A stretch of DNA of 64,000 nt, taken from Polymorphobacter fuscus. GTDB taxonomy: Bacteria; Pseudomonadota; Alphaproteobacteria; Sphingomonadales; Sphingomonadaceae. The position numbers and the translations under genes were made by a program. This document shows, piece after piece, positions 36,535 to 46,750 of the stretch. The stretch spans positions 620,001-684,000 of the forward strand of contig NZ_JAATJI010000001.1 of assembly GCF_011927825.1 (NCBI RefSeq), given 5' to 3'. How positions within the stretch are numbered: position 1 is the stretch's first letter; the number at the start of each line of letters is the position of its first letter. A model generated the notes under the pieces. It was not told where the DNA came from, ran no database searches, and saw nothing but the letters and a program-made list of their open reading frames with translations.

Positions 36535-37322
36535 CCAGCGGTCGCCGCCAGCAGCAGCAACAATTGGCCGGCATAGGCACCAAAGCCCAGGCAGTCGCCG
36601 GTGCTGCCGCCGATACGGCGCAGCAGCATCGCCCGGAACCACAGCACGAACGCCGCCGACGCCGCCAGCGTCAGCAGCGCCGGTCCCGGCGCCGCCCAGG
36701 CGAACGGCGCGAGGCCGGGGACCGCCGTCAGCACCGCCAGCCCGATCACGCCGCCACCGACGCCCGATCCGATATCCTTTGCCAGCCCGGTTCCCGCCGC
36801 TGCCGGCGGCACTGCCGCCATCAGCACCGCCGCCAGCAACCGGCCAAAGCAGGCCGAGGCGATCATGATGCCGGCAGCGGCAACTGGCGTCGCCATGCCG
36901 ACCACTGCCATCAACAACACGGCGCGCAGCCCGATCGCCAGCCCCAGCCCGACCGCGCCATAGCTGCCGATGCGGCTGTCCTTCATGATCCGCCGCACAT
37001 CGTCGGAAGTTTGGCCACCCCCGAAGGCATCGCAGAAATCGGCGACCGCATCTTCGTGGAAGGCGCCGGTCAACCGCGCTTCGACAATCAGCGCCGCGAC
37101 CACTGCAACCGGCACCGGCCACCACCGCGCCGCGCCCAGCGCCACCGCCGCCGTCACCGCGCCGACCAGCGCCCCGACCAGCGGGAACCAGCCCACCGCA
37201 CGCACCAGCCCACTATGCACCTGTGCCGACGACAGGCCGGTGGTGCCCGGTACCGGCAGCCGGGTCAGGAACTGCACCGCCAGCAGCGGCGGCGCCCACC
37301 AGGGGCAGTCCGCGTCTTTCAT
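36531..37322 (-). CDS. cobS: Adenosylcobinamide-GDP ribazoletransferase
   Basis: Inner-membrane enzyme joining alpha-ribazole(-phosphate) to AdoCbi-GDP. 263 residues, mostly hydrophobic, with the family motifs VQFLTRLPVP at the N-terminus, GAFHEDAVADFCDAFGGG (metal-binding acidic cluster), MKDSRIGSYGAVGL and GGSTGDCLGF near the C-terminus. Start overlaps the cobT stop as ATGA. The first acidic motif reads FHEDAVADFCDAF rather than the common LHLDGLADTADGL, a tolerated variant that keeps the Asp/Glu spacing. Confidence 0.92.
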   Translation of the reverse strand: MKDADCPWWAPPLLAVQFLTRLPVPGTTGLSSAQVHSGLVRAVGWFPLVGALVGAVTAAVALGAARWWPVPVAVVAALIVEARLTGAFHEDAVADFCDAFGGGQTSDDVRRIMKDSRIGSYGAVGLGLAIGLRAVLLMAVVGMATPVAAAGIMIASACFGRLLAAVLMAAVPPAAAGTGLAKDIGSGVGGGVIGLAVLTAVPGLAPFAWAAPGPALLTLAASAAFVLWFRAMLLRRIGGSTGDCLGFGAYAGQLLLLLAATAG

Positions 37323-38332
37323 TGCGGTGCCAACACGTCCGCCAGCAGCGCCACATCCCGGATGACCGCCGCCGCGCTGTCGAGCAGCGGCAGCGCCACC
37401 AGTGCCCCGGTGCCTTCACCCAGCCGCATCTGCCAATCGAGCACCGGCTCCAGCCCCAGATGCGCCAGGGCAGCGCCATGCCCCGGCTCGGCCGACCGGT
37501 GCGCGGCGATCATCCGCCGCGCCGTCCCCGGCGCCAGCCGCTCCGCCACCAGCGCCGCCGCGGTCGCCACATAACCATCGAGCAGCAGCGTCGCCCCCGC
37601 CGCGGCGCCGGCGGCAAAGAACCCGGCCATGGCGACGATCTCGAACCCGGCCACCGCCGAGATGGCGCCGCGCGGATCGTCCGCCAGCCGCGGCCGCGCC
37701 CGGTCGACCGCTTCGCCGACGATCCGCCGCTTGATGACCATTGCCGCATCATCGGCACCGGCGCCGCGGCCGACCGCGATATCGGTCGACGCCCCCGCCA
37801 GCAGCGAAGTCAGGCATGCCGCCGGCGTCGTGTTGCCGATCCCCATTTCCCCGGTGATCAGCACGGCATTGCCAAGCCCGACCGCCAGCGCCGCCTCCGC
37901 CCCGCCGGCGGTCCAGGCCGCTTCGAACTGCGCCGCCGTCATCGCCGCGCCCTGAGACAGGTCGGCGGTGCCCGCCGCCACCGGCACCGACCGGTAATGG
38001 TCGGGCCACGGCTGTGGCGGCGGCGTGACCGCCCCGACATCGACCAGCCGCAAGGTGCAGCCATGCGCCGCCGCCAGCACCGCGCTGCTCGCCTGCCCCG
38101 CCAGGATCGTCGCCATCATCAGGCCAGTCACCGCCGATGGCCACGCCGACACGCCTTGCGCCACCACGCCATGATCGCCGGCGAACAGCGTCAGCGCGCG
38201 CGGCCGTGTCACCGGATCGATCCGCTGCTGCACCACCGCCAGCCGCACCGCCAGCGCCTCCAGTTCCCCCAGGCTGCGCGGTGGCTTGGCGAGCGCGTCG
38301 AGCCGCGCCCAGGCTGCTGCTTCATCGATCAT
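37319..38332 (-). CDS. cobT: Nicotinate-nucleotide--dimethylbenzimidazole phosphoribosyltransferase
   Basis: Activates the lower ligand base by transferring phosphoribose from NaMN. 337 residues. [56 protein letters not shown] and the C-terminal [18 protein letters not shown], which carries the catalytic glutamate, are all present. ATG 38332 overlaps the cobQ stop as ATGA; the frame that continues to 38515 lies inside cobQ and is ignored. No base-synthesis gene (bluB) is in the window, so the lower ligand is made elsewhere or scavenged. Confidence 0.95.
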   Translation of the reverse strand: MIDEAAAWARLDALAKPPRSLGELEALAVRLAVVQQRIDPVTRPRALTLFAGDHGVVAQGVSAWPSAVTGLMMATILAGQASSAVLAAAHGCTLRLVDVGAVTPPPQPWPDHYRSVPVAAGTADLSQGAAMTAAQFEAAWTAGGAEAALAVGLGNAVLITGEMGIGNTTPAACLTSLLAGASTDIAVGRGAGADDAAMVIKRRIVGEAVDRARPRLADDPRGAISAVAGFEIVAMAGFFAAGAAAGATLLLDGYVATAAALVAERLAPGTARRMIAAHRSAEPGHGAALAHLGLEPVLDWQMRLGEGTGALVALPLLDSAAAVIRDVALLADVLAPQ

Positions 38333-39801
38333 CGGGCTGTCCCTGCCATTGTCATTATCTGTTCGCTGTCGACGGTTTCGGCCAGCGCCGCGGCGAGCGC
38401 GTCGAGCGCCACGTCGACCCTTTGCGCCTGGTCGACGCCGTCCGACGCCACCCCCAGCCGCGCCAGCCAGGCCGCGCGCTGGCGTGCATCGTTGAACAGG
38501 CCGTGGATGTAGCATCCGGCTATCCGGCCATCGGCCGTCGTCGCGCCATCGTGGCTGCCATCCGCCAGGCGCAGCAACGGTGCGGTCCCCGGGTCGACGT
38601 CCGGGTCGAAGGTCGTGCGTCCGGAATGGATCTCGTAGCCCGCGAACGCGGCGCCATCGGCAAGGCTGGTCCCGGTCGTCGCGGTCAGCCGCTTGTCGTC
38701 GGTCAGCCGCGTCGTCACCGGCAGATAGCCGAGCCCCGCCGCGCTCCGATCCGGCCCCTCGATGCCCTGCGGGTCGGTGATGCTGTGCCCCAGCATCTGG
38801 TAACCGCCACAGATGCCGAGCAGATGGCCGCCACGCCGGACATGCGCGGCAATGTCGATATCCCAGCCCTGCGCGCGGAGGAACGCCAGGTCGGCAATCG
38901 TCGCCTTGGTGCCGGGAAGGATGATCAGCGCCGCATCGGCCGGGATCGCCTGCCCCGGCGGAACGAACACCAGCCGCACCCCGGGTTCGTGGATCAACGG
39001 GTCGAAATCGTCGAAATTGGCGATGCGTGACAGCATCGGCACGGCAATGGTGACGGCGCCTTCACTGCGCCGCGCCGTTTCCAGCACGACGCCGTCCTCG
39101 GCCGGCAGCTGCCGCGCCGCGGCAATCCACGGCACCACCCCCAGCCCCGGCCAGCCGGTGCGCCGGGCGATTTCGGCATAGCCATCGTCGAACAGCCGCA
39201 CATCGCCGCGGAACTTGTTGATCAAGAAACCGCGGATCATGGCGGCGTCGTCGGGATCGATGACGACCCTGGTGCCGACCAGCGAGGCGATGACGCCGCC
39301 GCGATCGATGTCGCCGACCAGGATCACCGGCACGCCGGCGGCGCGGGCAAAGCCCATGTTGGCGATGTCGCCGCGGCGCAGGTTGATCTCAGCCGGGCTG
39401 CCGGCACCTTCGACGACGACGAGATCGGCGCGGCCACGCAACCGGGCATAGCTTTCCAGCACGGCACCGAGCAATTCGCCCTTGCGCCCCTGATAGTCGG
39501 CGGCACCCAGCTGCCCCAGCACCTTGCCATGGACGATGACCTGCGCCCCGGTATCGGATTGCGGCTTGATCAGCACCGGGTTCATGTCGGTCGACAGTTC
39601 GGCGCGGCACGCCATGGCCTGCAACGCCTGGGCGCGGCCGATCTCGCCGCCGTCGGCGGTTACCGCCGCATTGTTCGACATGTTCTGCGGCTTGAACGGC
39701 AGCACCTTCAACCCGCGATTGGCGAACAGCCGGCACAGACCGGCCACCAGCACCGACTTGCCGACATCGGAGCCGGTGCCCTGCAACATCACAGCAGCCA
39801 T
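38329..39801 (-). CDS. cobQ: Cobyric acid synthase (glutamine-hydrolysing)
   Basis: Amidates the b, d, e and g side chains of adenosylcobyrinic acid a,c-diamide. 490 residues. N-terminal P-loop-like synthetase domain: [52 protein letters not shown] and [14 protein letters not shown]-terminal class I amidotransferase-like domain with the nucleophile in [12 protein letters not shown] and histidine in [11 protein letters not shown] 39801 gives a 13-base overlap with cbiB. Its presence means the cell can accept incompletely amidated corrinoids, or has corrin-ring genes elsewhere. Confidence 0.96.
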   Translation of the reverse strand: MAAVMLQGTGSDVGKSVLVAGLCRLFANRGLKVLPFKPQNMSNNAAVTADGGEIGRAQALQAMACRAELSTDMNPVLIKPQSDTGAQVIVHGKVLGQLGAADYQGRKGELLGAVLESYARLRGRADLVVVEGAGSPAEINLRRGDIANMGFARAAGVPVILVGDIDRGGVIASLVGTRVVIDPDDAAMIRGFLINKFRGDVRLFDDGYAEIARRTGWPGLGVVPWIAAARQLPAEDGVVLETARRSEGAVTIAVPMLSRIANFDDFDPLIHEPGVRLVFVPPGQAIPADAALIILPGTKATIADLAFLRAQGWDIDIAAHVRRGGHLLGICGGYQMLGHSITDPQGIEGPDRSAAGLGYLPVTTRLTDDKRLTATTGTSLADGAAFAGYEIHSGRTTFDPDVDPGTAPLLRLADGSHDGATTADGRIAGCYIHGLFNDARQRAAWLARLGVASDGVDQAQRVDVALDALAAALAETVDSEQIMTMAGTAR

Positions 39802-40715
39802 GCGACACCCCCCACGATCACCCACAACAACAGGCAGGCCCGGCGATAGATGGCCAGCGCGCGGCCCAGATCGGCGGCGACCGGCTGCGGCCCGGCGCCC
39901 AGCCGGGCACGCGATGCCGGTTCCCCCGCATAGGTCACCGGCCCGCCGAGCTGGCGCCCCAGCGCTCCGGCCATCGCCGCTTCGGGCCAGCCGCCGTTGG
40001 GCGAGGCGTGCTTGCCGGCATCGCGCCACATCGTCGCCAGCCCGCCGCCACCGGCCAGTGCCACCAGCAACCCGGACAGCCGCGCCGGCACCAGCATCAC
40101 CAGGTCATCGGTGCGCGCCGCCGCCCAGCCGAAATCGCCATGGCGTTCGTCGCGATGGCCGATCATCGAATCGGCGGTGTTGACCGCCTTGCACACCAGC
40201 AACCCTGGCAGGCCGGCGACCAGAAACCAGAATGCCGGCGCGACGACGCCGTCGCAAAAACTCTCGGCCAGGCTTTCGATGGCGGCAACCGCGACGCCGC
40301 CTTCATCCAGCCCCGCCGTGTCACGACCGACGATGGCGGACACCGCGACCCGCGCCACCGCCAGATCACCGGCCAGCAGCGGACGCGCCACTGCCGCCAC
40401 ATGGTCGTACAGGCTGCGCTGCGCCAGTCCGGTCGTCGCCACCAATATCAGCACGGCGATGCCCCAGCCGTCCCCGGCCAGCCAGGTAATGGCCCAGCCA
40501 AGACCCCCGGCGATCCCGACGATTGCCCCCAGCAGCAGCACGCCCGACAGCTTGCGTCGCCACCGCCCGCCCCGGTTCCAGCCCCGGTCCATCCCGGCGA
40601 TGGCCGCGCCGATCCAGCTGACGGGATGGCCGATGGCGCCGTACAGCCACGCCGGATAGCCGATCGCCGCCTCCGCCACCAACGCCGCCAGCAATTGTTC
40701 GGCACGCGCGCTCAT
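39789..40715 (-). CDS. cbiB: Adenosylcobinamide-phosphate synthase
   Basis: Inner-membrane enzyme (also called CobD) attaching the aminopropanol arm to adenosylcobyric acid. 308 residues with several hydrophobic helices. Family motifs: [10 protein letters not shown], the [31 protein letters not shown] block and [30 protein letters not shown], and a C-terminal [17 protein letters not shown] 40715 (MSARAEQLL) lies 10 bases after the ATPase stop; the frame to 40796 overlaps the ATPase gene. Confidence 0.94.
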   Translation of the reverse strand: MSARAEQLLAALVAEAAIGYPAWLYGAIGHPVSWIGAAIAGMDRGWNRGGRWRRKLSGVLLLGAIVGIAGGLGWAITWLAGDGWGIAVLILVATTGLAQRSLYDHVAAVARPLLAGDLAVARVAVSAIVGRDTAGLDEGGVAVAAIESLAESFCDGVVAPAFWFLVAGLPGLLVCKAVNTADSMIGHRDERHGDFGWAAARTDDLVMLVPARLSGLLVALAGGGGLATMWRDAGKHASPNGGWPEAAMAGALGRQLGGPVTYAGEPASRARLGAGPQPVAADLGRALAIYRRACLLLWVIVGGVAWLL

Positions 40716-40725
40716 CCGGGGCGGC

Positions 40726-41496
40726 TCATGTCCGTCCGGTGGCGACGATGAACCGCCGACCATCGGGGGTATGGCCGACATGCGCCGCGACACCATAGGT
40801 TTCGGCGATCAGCGCGGGGGTCAGCACAGCCTCGGTCGCGCCATGCGCGACGACGCGCCCGCCGCGCATCAGCATCACCGCATCGGCGACGCGGGCCGCC
40901 TGGTTGAGATCGTGCAGCACGACGATGACGCCTGCGCCCGCGGCCGCGATGGCGCGCAAGCGGTCGAGCACATCGAGCTGGTGCGCCGGGTCGAGACTGG
41001 CAAGCGGTTCATCGGCAAGCAGCCATTCAGGTGTCCCCGCCAGCACCCGCGCCAGTAGCACGCGGCCGCGTTCACCACCCGACAGGCTGGTCACGACCCG
41101 CGTCGCCAGCCCGGCAACATCGGTCGCCGCCATCGCCGCGGCCACGGCCGCCCGGTCGACGTCGCTTTCCCCCCAGCGGCCGCGATGCGGAAACCGCCCG
41201 AGCGCGACCAGGGTCGCCACATCGACATCCCAGTTCACATCGGCGGTCTGCGGCAGGAAGCCGATGCGCCGCGCGAGGTCGCGCCGCGGCACCGCCGATC
41301 GCGCCACGCCATCGATCCGCACCACCCCGCGATCAGGGTTGCGCAGCCCGGCGAGGCAGGCAAGCAAGGTCGACTTCCCGGCACCGTTGGGTCCCAGCAC
41401 CGCCGTCACCGCGCCGCGCCGGAACGTGGCGCCGACATCGATTAGCGCCGGGTTGCCGCCCAGCGCCACCGACAGATTTTCCACCGAAAGCGTCAT
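40726..41496 (-). CDS. btuD: ABC transporter ATP-binding protein for corrinoid import
   Basis: 256-residue ATPase of the iron-siderophore/cobalamin class. Walker A GPNGAGKST, Q-loop in FLPQTADVNWD, signature LSGGERGRVLLAR, Walker B WLLADEPLASLD and switch histidine in VVLHDLNQAA. Family alone does not separate B12 from haem or siderophore systems; the assignment rests on the operon, which has btuB, btuF, btuC and cobalamin-assembly genes and starts at a cobalamin riboswitch. ATGA overlap with the permease gene. Confidence 0.9.
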   Translation of the reverse strand: MTLSVENLSVALGGNPALIDVGATFRRGAVTAVLGPNGAGKSTLLACLAGLRNPDRGVVRIDGVARSAVPRRDLARRIGFLPQTADVNWDVDVATLVALGRFPHRGRWGESDVDRAAVAAAMAATDVAGLATRVVTSLSGGERGRVLLARVLAGTPEWLLADEPLASLDPAHQLDVLDRLRAIAAAGAGVIVVLHDLNQAARVADAVMLMRGGRVVAHGATEAVLTPALIAETYGVAAHVGHTPDGRRFIVATGRT

Positions 41497-42458
41497 GGCA
41501 GCTGCCGCCGCATGCGCAGCAACAGCGCAAGGAAGAACGGCCCGCCGAGCATCGACATCGCAATCCCCAGCCGCAGTTCGCTGACCGTCGGCAAGGCCCG
41601 CACCAGACTGTCCGCCACCACCAGCAACAATGCCCCGCCCAGCGCCGAGGGCAGCAACACCGCCGACGGCCGGTTGCCGGCAAACGGCCGCACCAGATGC
41701 GGCACCATCAAGCCGACAAAACCGATGATCCCCGCTGCCGCCACCGACGCCCCGACGCAGATGCCGACACCGATGACGATCAGCACCTGCAGCCGCAGCG
41801 GATCGACGCCCATCGACCGCGCCGCCGTTTCGCCCAGCGTCAACGCATCGAGCGAACGGCCGGTCAGCGCCAGCACCCCGGCGCCAACGGCGATCAGCGG
41901 CAGCGCCATGCGAACATCGTCCCAGCTGCGATCGGTCAGCGCCCCCATCAGCCAGGTGACGATCTGCGACGTCGCGAACGGCGTCGGCGCGAGGCTGATC
42001 GCCAGGGCCGTCATCGACCCGGCGATGCTCGACAGGATAACCCCGCCCAGCGTGAACACGATCAGGCTGCCCGATCGCCCGACCAGCAGCGCCAGCAAGG
42101 CCATCGACACCGCCGCCCCGGTCAGCGCAAACGCCGGCAACAGCCAGGCCGCCGCGGCATAGCCGAAGAACAGCGAGAGCACCGCGCCAAGCGCCGCCCC
42201 CGCCGACACCCCGAACAGCCCCGGATCGGCCAGCGGATTGCGCAGATACCCCTGCATCGCCGCCCCTGAAATCCCCAGCGCCCCCCCCACCAGCCCCGCC
42301 AGCACCGTGCGCGGCGCCCGCAATTCGGCAATGATCAGCCAGCGCGGATCATTGCCCTGCCAGGCAGCCAGCGGCAGCCAGACCTTCCCCGCCATCAGCG
42401 ACAGCGCCATGGCGCACAGCAGGGCGACAATCAGAAGGATGTTGAACCGCTGCGTCAC
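41493..42458 (-). CDS. btuC: ABC transporter permease for corrinoid import
   Basis: 321-residue FecCD/BtuC-type permease with about ten hydrophobic helices. Family strings: ELRAPRTVLAGLVGGALGISGAAMQGYLRNPLADPGLFGVSAGAALGAV is the N-terminal hallmark (residues about 50-98) and IIGFVGLMVPHLVRPFAG contains the ATPase-coupling loop. The start is the GTG at 42458 that forms a GTGA overlap with the btuF stop; the longer frame to 42518 lies within btuF. Confidence 0.92.
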   Translation of the reverse strand: MTQRFNILLIVALLCAMALSLMAGKVWLPLAAWQGNDPRWLIIAELRAPRTVLAGLVGGALGISGAAMQGYLRNPLADPGLFGVSAGAALGAVLSLFFGYAAAAWLLPAFALTGAAVSMALLALLVGRSGSLIVFTLGGVILSSIAGSMTALAISLAPTPFATSQIVTWLMGALTDRSWDDVRMALPLIAVGAGVLALTGRSLDALTLGETAARSMGVDPLRLQVLIVIGVGICVGASVAAAGIIGFVGLMVPHLVRPFAGNRPSAVLLPSALGGALLLVVADSLVRALPTVSELRLGIAMSMLGGPFFLALLLRMRRQLP

Positions 42459-43252
42459 AGGCTGCGCCGCGCATCCGCCAACGCCGCCACGGCATCGATG
42501 ATCGTCGGGCCGCCGCATCGCAACAGCCGCTCCGGATAGGGGCGGATGGCGATATGCCCACCCATCCGCCGCAAGGCAGGATGGCCCAGCATCCGGTCTT
42601 CCCCGCGTTCATCGCCGACCGAAAACAGCACCCGCGGCGCCCGCGCGATCAGATATTCGAGCGGCAGCACATCCCAGTTCTTCAGCCCGTAATCCTTGCT
42701 CAGATTGTGAAAGCCGGTCCGGCGCAACAGCTCGCTGGCCAGCGTCTTTTCTCCCGGCACCAGCCCGCCGCCCTGCCAGATGAGCGCCGGCACCCGCCCC
42801 GCCGGGCCGCCCGCCGCAGCGACGGCTGCATCGATGCGAGCGTTCAGCCGCGCCCCGCGGTCGGGATGACCCACTGCTGCCGCAATCTGGCGCACCTGCT
42901 CCCGACTTTCGGAAATGGTTTCCGGTACGCCCAGTTGCAGCAGCGCAATGTCCATCCGTTTGAGGGCGGCGATCGTCGCCGGCGCGACATGGGCCCCGGC
43001 GATGACGAGGTCGGGCGCCAGTGCCACCACTTCCTCGGCGGTTCCCGACGTCGCCGCGTATCGCGCCGCTTCGGACGCCGTGATCGAACTCGCCCGCGGG
43101 TCCTTGGAATAATGGCTGATTCCGGCAATCTGCCCAGGATCGGCGACATGCATCAATATGGCATCGACACAGGGGTTGATCGATACGATGCGCGGCGGGG
43201 CAGCCGCTGCCGGCGCCGTGACCAGCAAGGCAAGGGCGATGATCCGCATCAA
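42455..43252 (-). CDS. btuF: Periplasmic corrinoid-binding protein
   Basis: 265-residue substrate-binding protein with a short Sec signal (MMRIIALALLVTAPAAAA). The mature protein has the two-lobed PBP-III/BtuF pattern: RIVSINPCVDAILMHVADPGQIAGIS at the start, EEVVALAPDLVIAGAHV, a long connecting helix region with NARIDAAVAAAG, and the C-terminal lobe ending in the conserved PYPERLLRCGGPTIIDAV. Overlaps cobO by ATGA at its start. Delivers corrinoid to BtuCD. Confidence 0.9.
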   Translation of the reverse strand: MMRIIALALLVTAPAAAAPPRIVSINPCVDAILMHVADPGQIAGISHYSKDPRASSITASEAARYAATSGTAEEVVALAPDLVIAGAHVAPATIAALKRMDIALLQLGVPETISESREQVRQIAAAVGHPDRGARLNARIDAAVAAAGGPAGRVPALIWQGGGLVPGEKTLASELLRRTGFHNLSKDYGLKNWDVLPLEYLIARAPRVLFSVGDERGEDRMLGHPALRRMGGHIAIRPYPERLLRCGGPTIIDAVAALADARRSL

Positions 43253-43860
43253 TATTCGACGCCCTTCTGCGCCTTGAAGCCGGCCTTGAACGGGTGCTTC
43301 ACCTCGGCGAATTCGGTGACCAGATCGGCAATCTCCAGCAGCTCGGGCCTGGCATTCCGCCCGGTGATGCAGATGTGCTTGGTCAGCGGCCGTTCGCGGA
43401 GAAACGCCACGATCTCGTCGATCGGCAGCGTGTCGTTGCGCAGCACGATGTTCAGCTCGTCGAGGATGATGAAATCATAGGCCGGGTCGAGGATCCGCGC
43501 CTTGGATCGCTCCCAGGCGGCGCGGGCGGACGCAATGTCCTGCGCCCGGTCCTGCGTGTCCCAGGTGAAGCCGTCGCCCATCACCTCGAAGGTCAACAGC
43601 TCGGGGTTGGCCTGGAAGAAGTTTTTTTCCCCCGTCTCCCAGCTGCCCTTCACATATTGGACGATGCCGACCTTCATCCCCCAGCCAAGGCTGCGGATGG
43701 CCATGCCGAAGGCCGACGACGACTTGCCCTTGCCGTTGCCGGTGTGGACGATCAGCAGGCCGCGTTCCAGCGTATGACGCGCCTGAATGCGTTCGCGCGC
43801 CGCCTGCACGCGCTTCATCCGGGCATTATGCGCTGCAAATTCGTCGGGATTGTCGGTCAT
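43249..43860 (-). CDS. cobO: Cob(I)yrinic acid a,c-diamide adenosyltransferase
   Basis: CobO/BtuR/CobA-type corrinoid adenosyltransferase, 203 residues. P-loop-like HTGNGKGKSSSAFG at 39-52, followed by VGIVQYVKGSWETGE, GFTWDTQD, the DFIILDELNIVLR Walker-B-like strand and HICITGRNARPELLEIADLVTEF. Adenosylates scavenged cobinamide or cobyrinate intermediates. ATGA overlaps on both sides. Confidence 0.96.
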   Translation of the reverse strand: MTDNPDEFAAHNARMKRVQAARERIQARHTLERGLLIVHTGNGKGKSSSAFGMAIRSLGWGMKVGIVQYVKGSWETGEKNFFQANPELLTFEVMGDGFTWDTQDRAQDIASARAAWERSKARILDPAYDFIILDELNIVLRNDTLPIDEIVAFLRERPLTKHICITGRNARPELLEIADLVTEFAEVKHPFKAGFKAQKGVEY

Positions 43861-44855
43861 GACAGGCTCCTGCTGCGAAGGGCGTGCGCCAGCCGCGCCA
43901 GCTGGTCGGCATCTGCCGGCAATCCGATCCGCAGCCGCCGTGGCTGGTCGGCGAAGGGCCGGGTCAAGATGGCCTGGCCGGCGAGGTGGCGGAACAACGC
44001 CGCGGAATCATCGGTATCGACCAGCGCGAAGCACGACGTGCCGCCACATTGCGCCAGGCCGGCGGCGGCGATCGCGGCAGCCAGTCCGGCTGCGGCGTGC
44101 GACAGCCGCACCCGCTGCGCCGCCTGCCAGCCGTGGTCGCGATAGGCCGCCGTGCCGATGGCGATGGCCGGACCCGACAGCGGCCAGTCGCCGAGCAGCC
44201 GCCGCAGCGGTGCCGCCACCGCCGGCGGCGCCACGACGAACCCCAACCGCAGCCCCGCCAGCCCGAAAAACTTGCCGAAGGACCGCAGCACGATCGTTGC
44301 CGGCCAGCCTGTTGTGGCAAGGCTCGGCGCGCCGCCGGCATCGGCAAAGGCTTCGTCGATGATCAGCCAGCCGGCCTTGGCCTCCATCGCCTGCGCGGCG
44401 ACGGCAAGGGCGTCGCGAGAAGCGATGGCACCATCCGGGTTGTTCGGCCGCGCCAGCACCAGCGCGTCATGCGCGTCGGCGTCGATCGCGGCGATGACGC
44501 GCGCACCGGGCCACATCGCGACATGGCCCGAATAGCCCGGCCCGACCACCGCCGGCGCCTTTGCCGCGATGACCTGCCCCAGCAACCGCAAGGCGATATC
44601 GCTCCCCGGCACCGCCACCGTGTCGGCGGCATCGCTGCCGAAGACGGTGGCAGCGGCGGATTCCAGCGCCGCCAGCGCCGCCGGCTCCGGCAACCGCGCC
44701 AGTGCCAGCGGGTCGATCGCGGCCGGATAGGCCCAGGGGCTGATCCCGGTCGACAGGTCGATCCAGTCGTCGCGGCCCGGAAATGCCGCGCGCGCCAGCG
44801 CCAGCCGTCCGCCATGAACGGCGAAATCGGCAACACTGGCACGCGCTTGCATCAT
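43857..44855 (-). CDS. cobD: L-threonine-O-3-phosphate decarboxylase-like PLP enzyme
   Basis: 332-residue fold-type I aminotransferase relative. The PLP lysine is in VLRSFGKFFGLAGLRLGFV, preceded by the WLIIDEAFAD aspartate and the ARPNNPDG asparagine; DLSTGISPWAYP at the N-terminus is the CobD/CobC hallmark. It makes (R)-1-amino-2-propanol phosphate for CbiB. The kinase that makes threonine phosphate is not in the window. The start shares one base with the btuB stop (TGATG; a second ATG follows directly). Called cobC in some alphaproteobacteria. Confidence 0.9.
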   Translation of the reverse strand: MMQARASVADFAVHGGRLALARAAFPGRDDWIDLSTGISPWAYPAAIDPLALARLPEPAALAALESAAATVFGSDAADTVAVPGSDIALRLLGQVIAAKAPAVVGPGYSGHVAMWPGARVIAAIDADAHDALVLARPNNPDGAIASRDALAVAAQAMEAKAGWLIIDEAFADAGGAPSLATTGWPATIVLRSFGKFFGLAGLRLGFVVAPPAVAAPLRRLLGDWPLSGPAIAIGTAAYRDHGWQAAQRVRLSHAAAGLAAAIAAAGLAQCGGTSCFALVDTDDSAALFRHLAGQAILTRPFADQPRRLRIGLPADADQLARLAHALRSRSLS

Positions 44856-46750
44856 CAGTAGGTCACCCGCACCCCGGCATAGCCGGCACGGCCCGGCTGG
44901 CCATAGCGGATGACTGTCTCATAGCGTTCATCGAACAGGTTCTCGACCCGGCCGTAAAGTTCGATGTTCCGGGTGATCGGGAACGCAGCGCGGACGTCGG
45001 CGAGCACATAGCCCTGAACGCGCGTGGTGTTGGCGGCATTGTCGAAACTCCGCCCGACATGCGTCACGGTGGCGCCGGTTTCCAGCCCGAACGGCCAGCG
45101 ATAGTCGACGAGGGTGCTGACGCTCTGCTGCGGGCGCCGCACCAGCAGCTTGCCGAAATTGGCGTTGCCCGGCGACCGGTTGACGGCGTTGGTATAGGTA
45201 TAGTTCGCCTGCACGCGCAGCGCCTCGACAGGACGCAGCGCCAGCCCGACTTCCACGCCATCGGCGCGCGCCCGCGCGACATTGTCATAGGTCCCCGATG
45301 GCCGCCCCGCACAGATGCCCGTCAACGGCCGCGTGCACGAGACAAAGGCGATCAGATTGGTGCTGTCGCGCTTGAAATAGGTGGCGCTGGCTTCCAGCGC
45401 GCCGTCCAGCATCGTCTGGGTGATGCCCGCGTCCCAGCCCTTCGACCGTTCGGGCTGCAACAGCTGGTTCCCATATTCGCTCTGCAGCTGGTACAGCGAA
45501 GGCGCCTTGAAGCCTTCCGAATAGCTCGCCCGGAATGCCGTGCCCGTGGCAGCGACGGTATAGACGCCGCTCCCGCCGAAGGTCGTGGCACCGCCGAAGC
45601 GATTGTGATCGTCGTGCCGCACGCCGCCGGTCAGTGTCAGCCCGGCGACCGGCGTCGCCACCAGCTGGCCGTAGACGCTGTCGATGCGGGCCCGGCCGCG
45701 GGTGACGGGGCCGCCATAGCTCGACGTGTTGAAGCGCGAGGTTTCCCGTTCCAGCCCGGCGGTCGCCTGCCAGCCATCGGCAATGTCGAACACGCCCTGA
45801 TATTCCAGCCGCTCGTTGCGGCCGTCGCTGGCAAAGGTCTCGGTGCCCTGGTCATTGCTGGTGCGGTGGGTGTCGGTAAAGGCAAAGCCGAGCCGGTTGC
45901 GGAAGCGGCCGTCGAGAAAGGCCGCGTTAAGGCCGGTATAGGCGACGATTTCACGGGTTTTCGACACTTCGAGCGTATCGCCAAAGGCGAAGCTGGGCGG
46001 CGGAAAGCCGTCGATGCCGACCTTGCCATTGACGTACCAGCCGCGCGCATCGATCGAAATGGCATCGGTCAACGCCAGGTTGAGATTGCCGTTGGCGCTG
46101 AAATTGTCATAGCCGTCGCGCTCGCGGCCGCCACGCGCCTCGCTGAACGACGAAATGCCATCGGTGCGGAAATAGCCCGCCCCGGCGCTCGCCGACAGCG
46201 GCCCTGCCTTGCCCGAAACATTGCCGACAAGTTGCGCGGTGTTGCGAAAGCCATATTCGCCGCGCGCATTGATCGCGAGGTCCTCGGTCGGCGGCCGCGT
46301 GATCATGTTGATGACGCCGCCGATCGCCTGGCTGCCCCACAGCACCGATTGCGAGCCGCGCAGCACCTCGATGCGGTCGATATTGCCGACCAGCAGGTTG
46401 CCGAAGTTGAAGCCGCCGCCGGGCGACGACGGGTCGTTGAGCTTGACCCCGTCGATCAGCGCCACGGTCTGGTCACTGTCGGCGCCGCGGATGAACACCG
46501 ACGTCGCCGTGCCGATGCCGCCGTTGCGAGCGATGGACACGCCCGGCAGGGTGCGCAGGATATCGACGACGGAAACAGTCTGGCGACGGGTGATTTCGCC
46601 CGAATCGACGATGCTGATCGACTGGCCGACACGCGACAGCGGCTGCGGGCTGCGATTGGCGGTCACGACAATGGTGTCATCGGGCGCGTCGAGCGCCAGC
46701 GCGGGGGCAGAAATCGCAGTCGTCAGCAGAACGGAAAGGAAAAAACGCAT
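44855..46750 (-). CDS. btuB: TonB-dependent outer-membrane corrinoid receptor
   Basis: 631-residue receptor. Signal peptide MRFFLSVLLTTAISAPALA, TonB box near DDTIVVTANRS, plug domain with VDILRTLPGVSIARNGG, VFIRGADSDQTVALIDGVKLNDP and RIEVLRGSQSVLWGSQAIGGVINMIT (residues about 60-150), then a 22-strand-type barrel ending in the aromatic residue of YAGVRVTY. Cobalamin specificity is supported by the riboswitch in its leader and by the operon. ATG 46750 follows a perfect AAGGAGG; that sequence is itself paired in a hairpin. Confidence 0.95.
   Translation of the reverse strand: MRFFLSVLLTTAISAPALALDAPDDTIVVTANRSPQPLSRVGQSISIVDSGEITRRQTVSVVDILRTLPGVSIARNGGIGTATSVFIRGADSDQTVALIDGVKLNDPSSPGGGFNFGNLLVGNIDRIEVLRGSQSVLWGSQAIGGVINMITRPPTEDLAINARGEYGFRNTAQLVGNVSGKAGPLSASAGAGYFRTDGISSFSEARGGRERDGYDNFSANGNLNLALTDAISIDARGWYVNGKVGIDGFPPPSFAFGDTLEVSKTREIVAYTGLNAAFLDGRFRNRLGFAFTDTHRTSNDQGTETFASDGRNERLEYQGVFDIADGWQATAGLERETSRFNTSSYGGPVTRGRARIDSVYGQLVATPVAGLTLTGGVRHDDHNRFGGATTFGGSGVYTVAATGTAFRASYSEGFKAPSLYQLQSEYGNQLLQPERSKGWDAGITQTMLDGALEASATYFKRDSTNLIAFVSCTRPLTGICAGRPSGTYDNVARARADGVEVGLALRPVEALRVQANYTYTNAVNRSPGNANFGKLLVRRPQQSVSTLVDYRWPFGLETGATVTHVGRSFDNAANTTRVQGYVLADVRAAFPITRNIELYGRVENLFDERYETVIRYGQPGRAGYAGVRVTY

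Noticed and set aside
40726..42458. Haem or siderophore importer instead of corrinoid importer
   Set aside because: The families overlap, but gene order inside the cob operon and the cobalamin riboswitch favour corrinoid transport.
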